DNA of 15,201 nucleotides. It comes from an uncultured Clostridia bacterium. GTDB taxonomy: Bacteria; Bacillota; Clostridia; HGM11514. A program made the position numbers and the translations under genes. Where the stretch lies: NCBI GenBank assembly GCA_934489915.1, contig CAKSSZ010000015.1, positions 1 to 15,201 on the forward strand. The letters are read 5' to 3'. This document shows, one piece after another, positions 14,999 to 15,201 of this stretch (position 1 is the first letter of the stretch; every line of letters begins with the position of its first letter). The notes under the pieces are model-generated. The model was not told where the DNA came from. It did no database searches and worked only from the letters and a program-made list of their open reading frames with translations.

Positions 14999-15201
14999 GT
15001 GGCGCTGACCGAAAAACAAAGAAGAGTGCTGAACTTTATTGAACAGTTTACCAAAGAACAGGGATATCCGCCTTCTGTGCGGGAAATTGGAGCGGCTGTC
15101 GGGCTGACCTCCACCGCCACAGTGCACGGCTATCTGGAACGGCTGGAAAAGAAGGGTTATTTGGATCGCAAGGCGATGAAAACCAGAGCCATGCGGGTGA
15201 C
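14999..15201 (+). CDS. lexA: LexA repressor, N-terminal part (cut by window edge)
   Basis: Repressor of the SOS DNA-damage response. The visible 67 residues are the DNA-binding domain: LTEKQRRVLNFI at the start, then YPPSVREIGAAVGL and the recognition region STATVHGYLERLEKKGYL, typical of LexA winged helix-turn-helix proteins. The self-cleavage and Ser-Lys protease domain lies beyond the edge. The start is GTG at 14999, with GGAGG at 14987-14991 and a seven-base spacer. A GTG two bases earlier runs into a stop after three codons. The gene is divergent from recR and has its own promoter with an overlapping LexA box, which supports autoregulation. Confidence 0.96.
   Translation, partial: MALTEKQRRVLNFIEQFTKEQGYPPSVREIGAAVGLTSTATVHGYLERLEKKGYLDRKAMKTRAMRV

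Overview
This window looks like a chromosomal segment of a low-to-mid GC Firmicute of class Clostridia, plausibly a gut Oscillospiraceae/Ruminococcaceae-type organism. The basis is strong GGAGG-type ribosome sites, sigma-A-like promoters, a Gram-positive type LexA box, a DUF285 (BspA/Listeria-lipoprotein type) repeat surface protein and a two-domain glutamine-dependent NAD synthase. Species cannot be fixed from the sequence alone. I see no insertion sequences, tRNAs, rRNAs, CRISPR arrays or phage genes.

Layout, read along the minus strand, which carries every gene but one. (1) 14848-14943 is a divergent control region. A consensus promoter drives recR leftward. A second consensus promoter, with a LexA box on its -35, drives lexA rightward; lexA is cut by the right edge. 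(2) 14826 down to 8092 is a compact operon-like run: recR, comM/yifB, a secreted right-handed beta-helix protein (GH141-like layout) and nadE. Gaps are 12, 22 and 50 bases. (3) 7704-8091 is intergenic: a 16-bp perfect hairpin just after nadE, a canonical intrinsic terminator, then an extended -10 promoter for the next unit. (4) 7703 down to 1 is a probable exopolysaccharide/surface operon: a small unrecognised protein with a likely TTG start, a 1684-residue secreted repeat protein, a fused Wzz/BY-type tyrosine autokinase and a short-type initiating sugar-phosphate transferase. The last gene runs to the left edge and lacks only the final base of its probable stop codon.

How the genes fit together. 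The sugar transferase would load the first sugar phosphate on the lipid carrier, and the tyrosine kinase would control polymerisation or chain length. The large repeat protein is made from the same transcript unit and is probably displayed or shed at the surface, so the unit probably builds a capsule or matrix with a protein partner. The neighbouring operon mixes DNA repair/recombination (recR, comM), an envelope or carbohydrate-facing beta-helix protein and NAD synthesis. That mix is more likely chance packing than one pathway.

The most interesting part is the 5-kb repeat protein gene. It has two blocks of exact 90-bp (30-residue) DUF285-type units, a 180-bp higher-order repeat inside the second block, and a 169-bp near-identical direct repeat whose 1557-bp spacing would allow in-frame deletion of 519 codons. 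It also has four InlB-type modules and three C-terminal repeats I cannot name.
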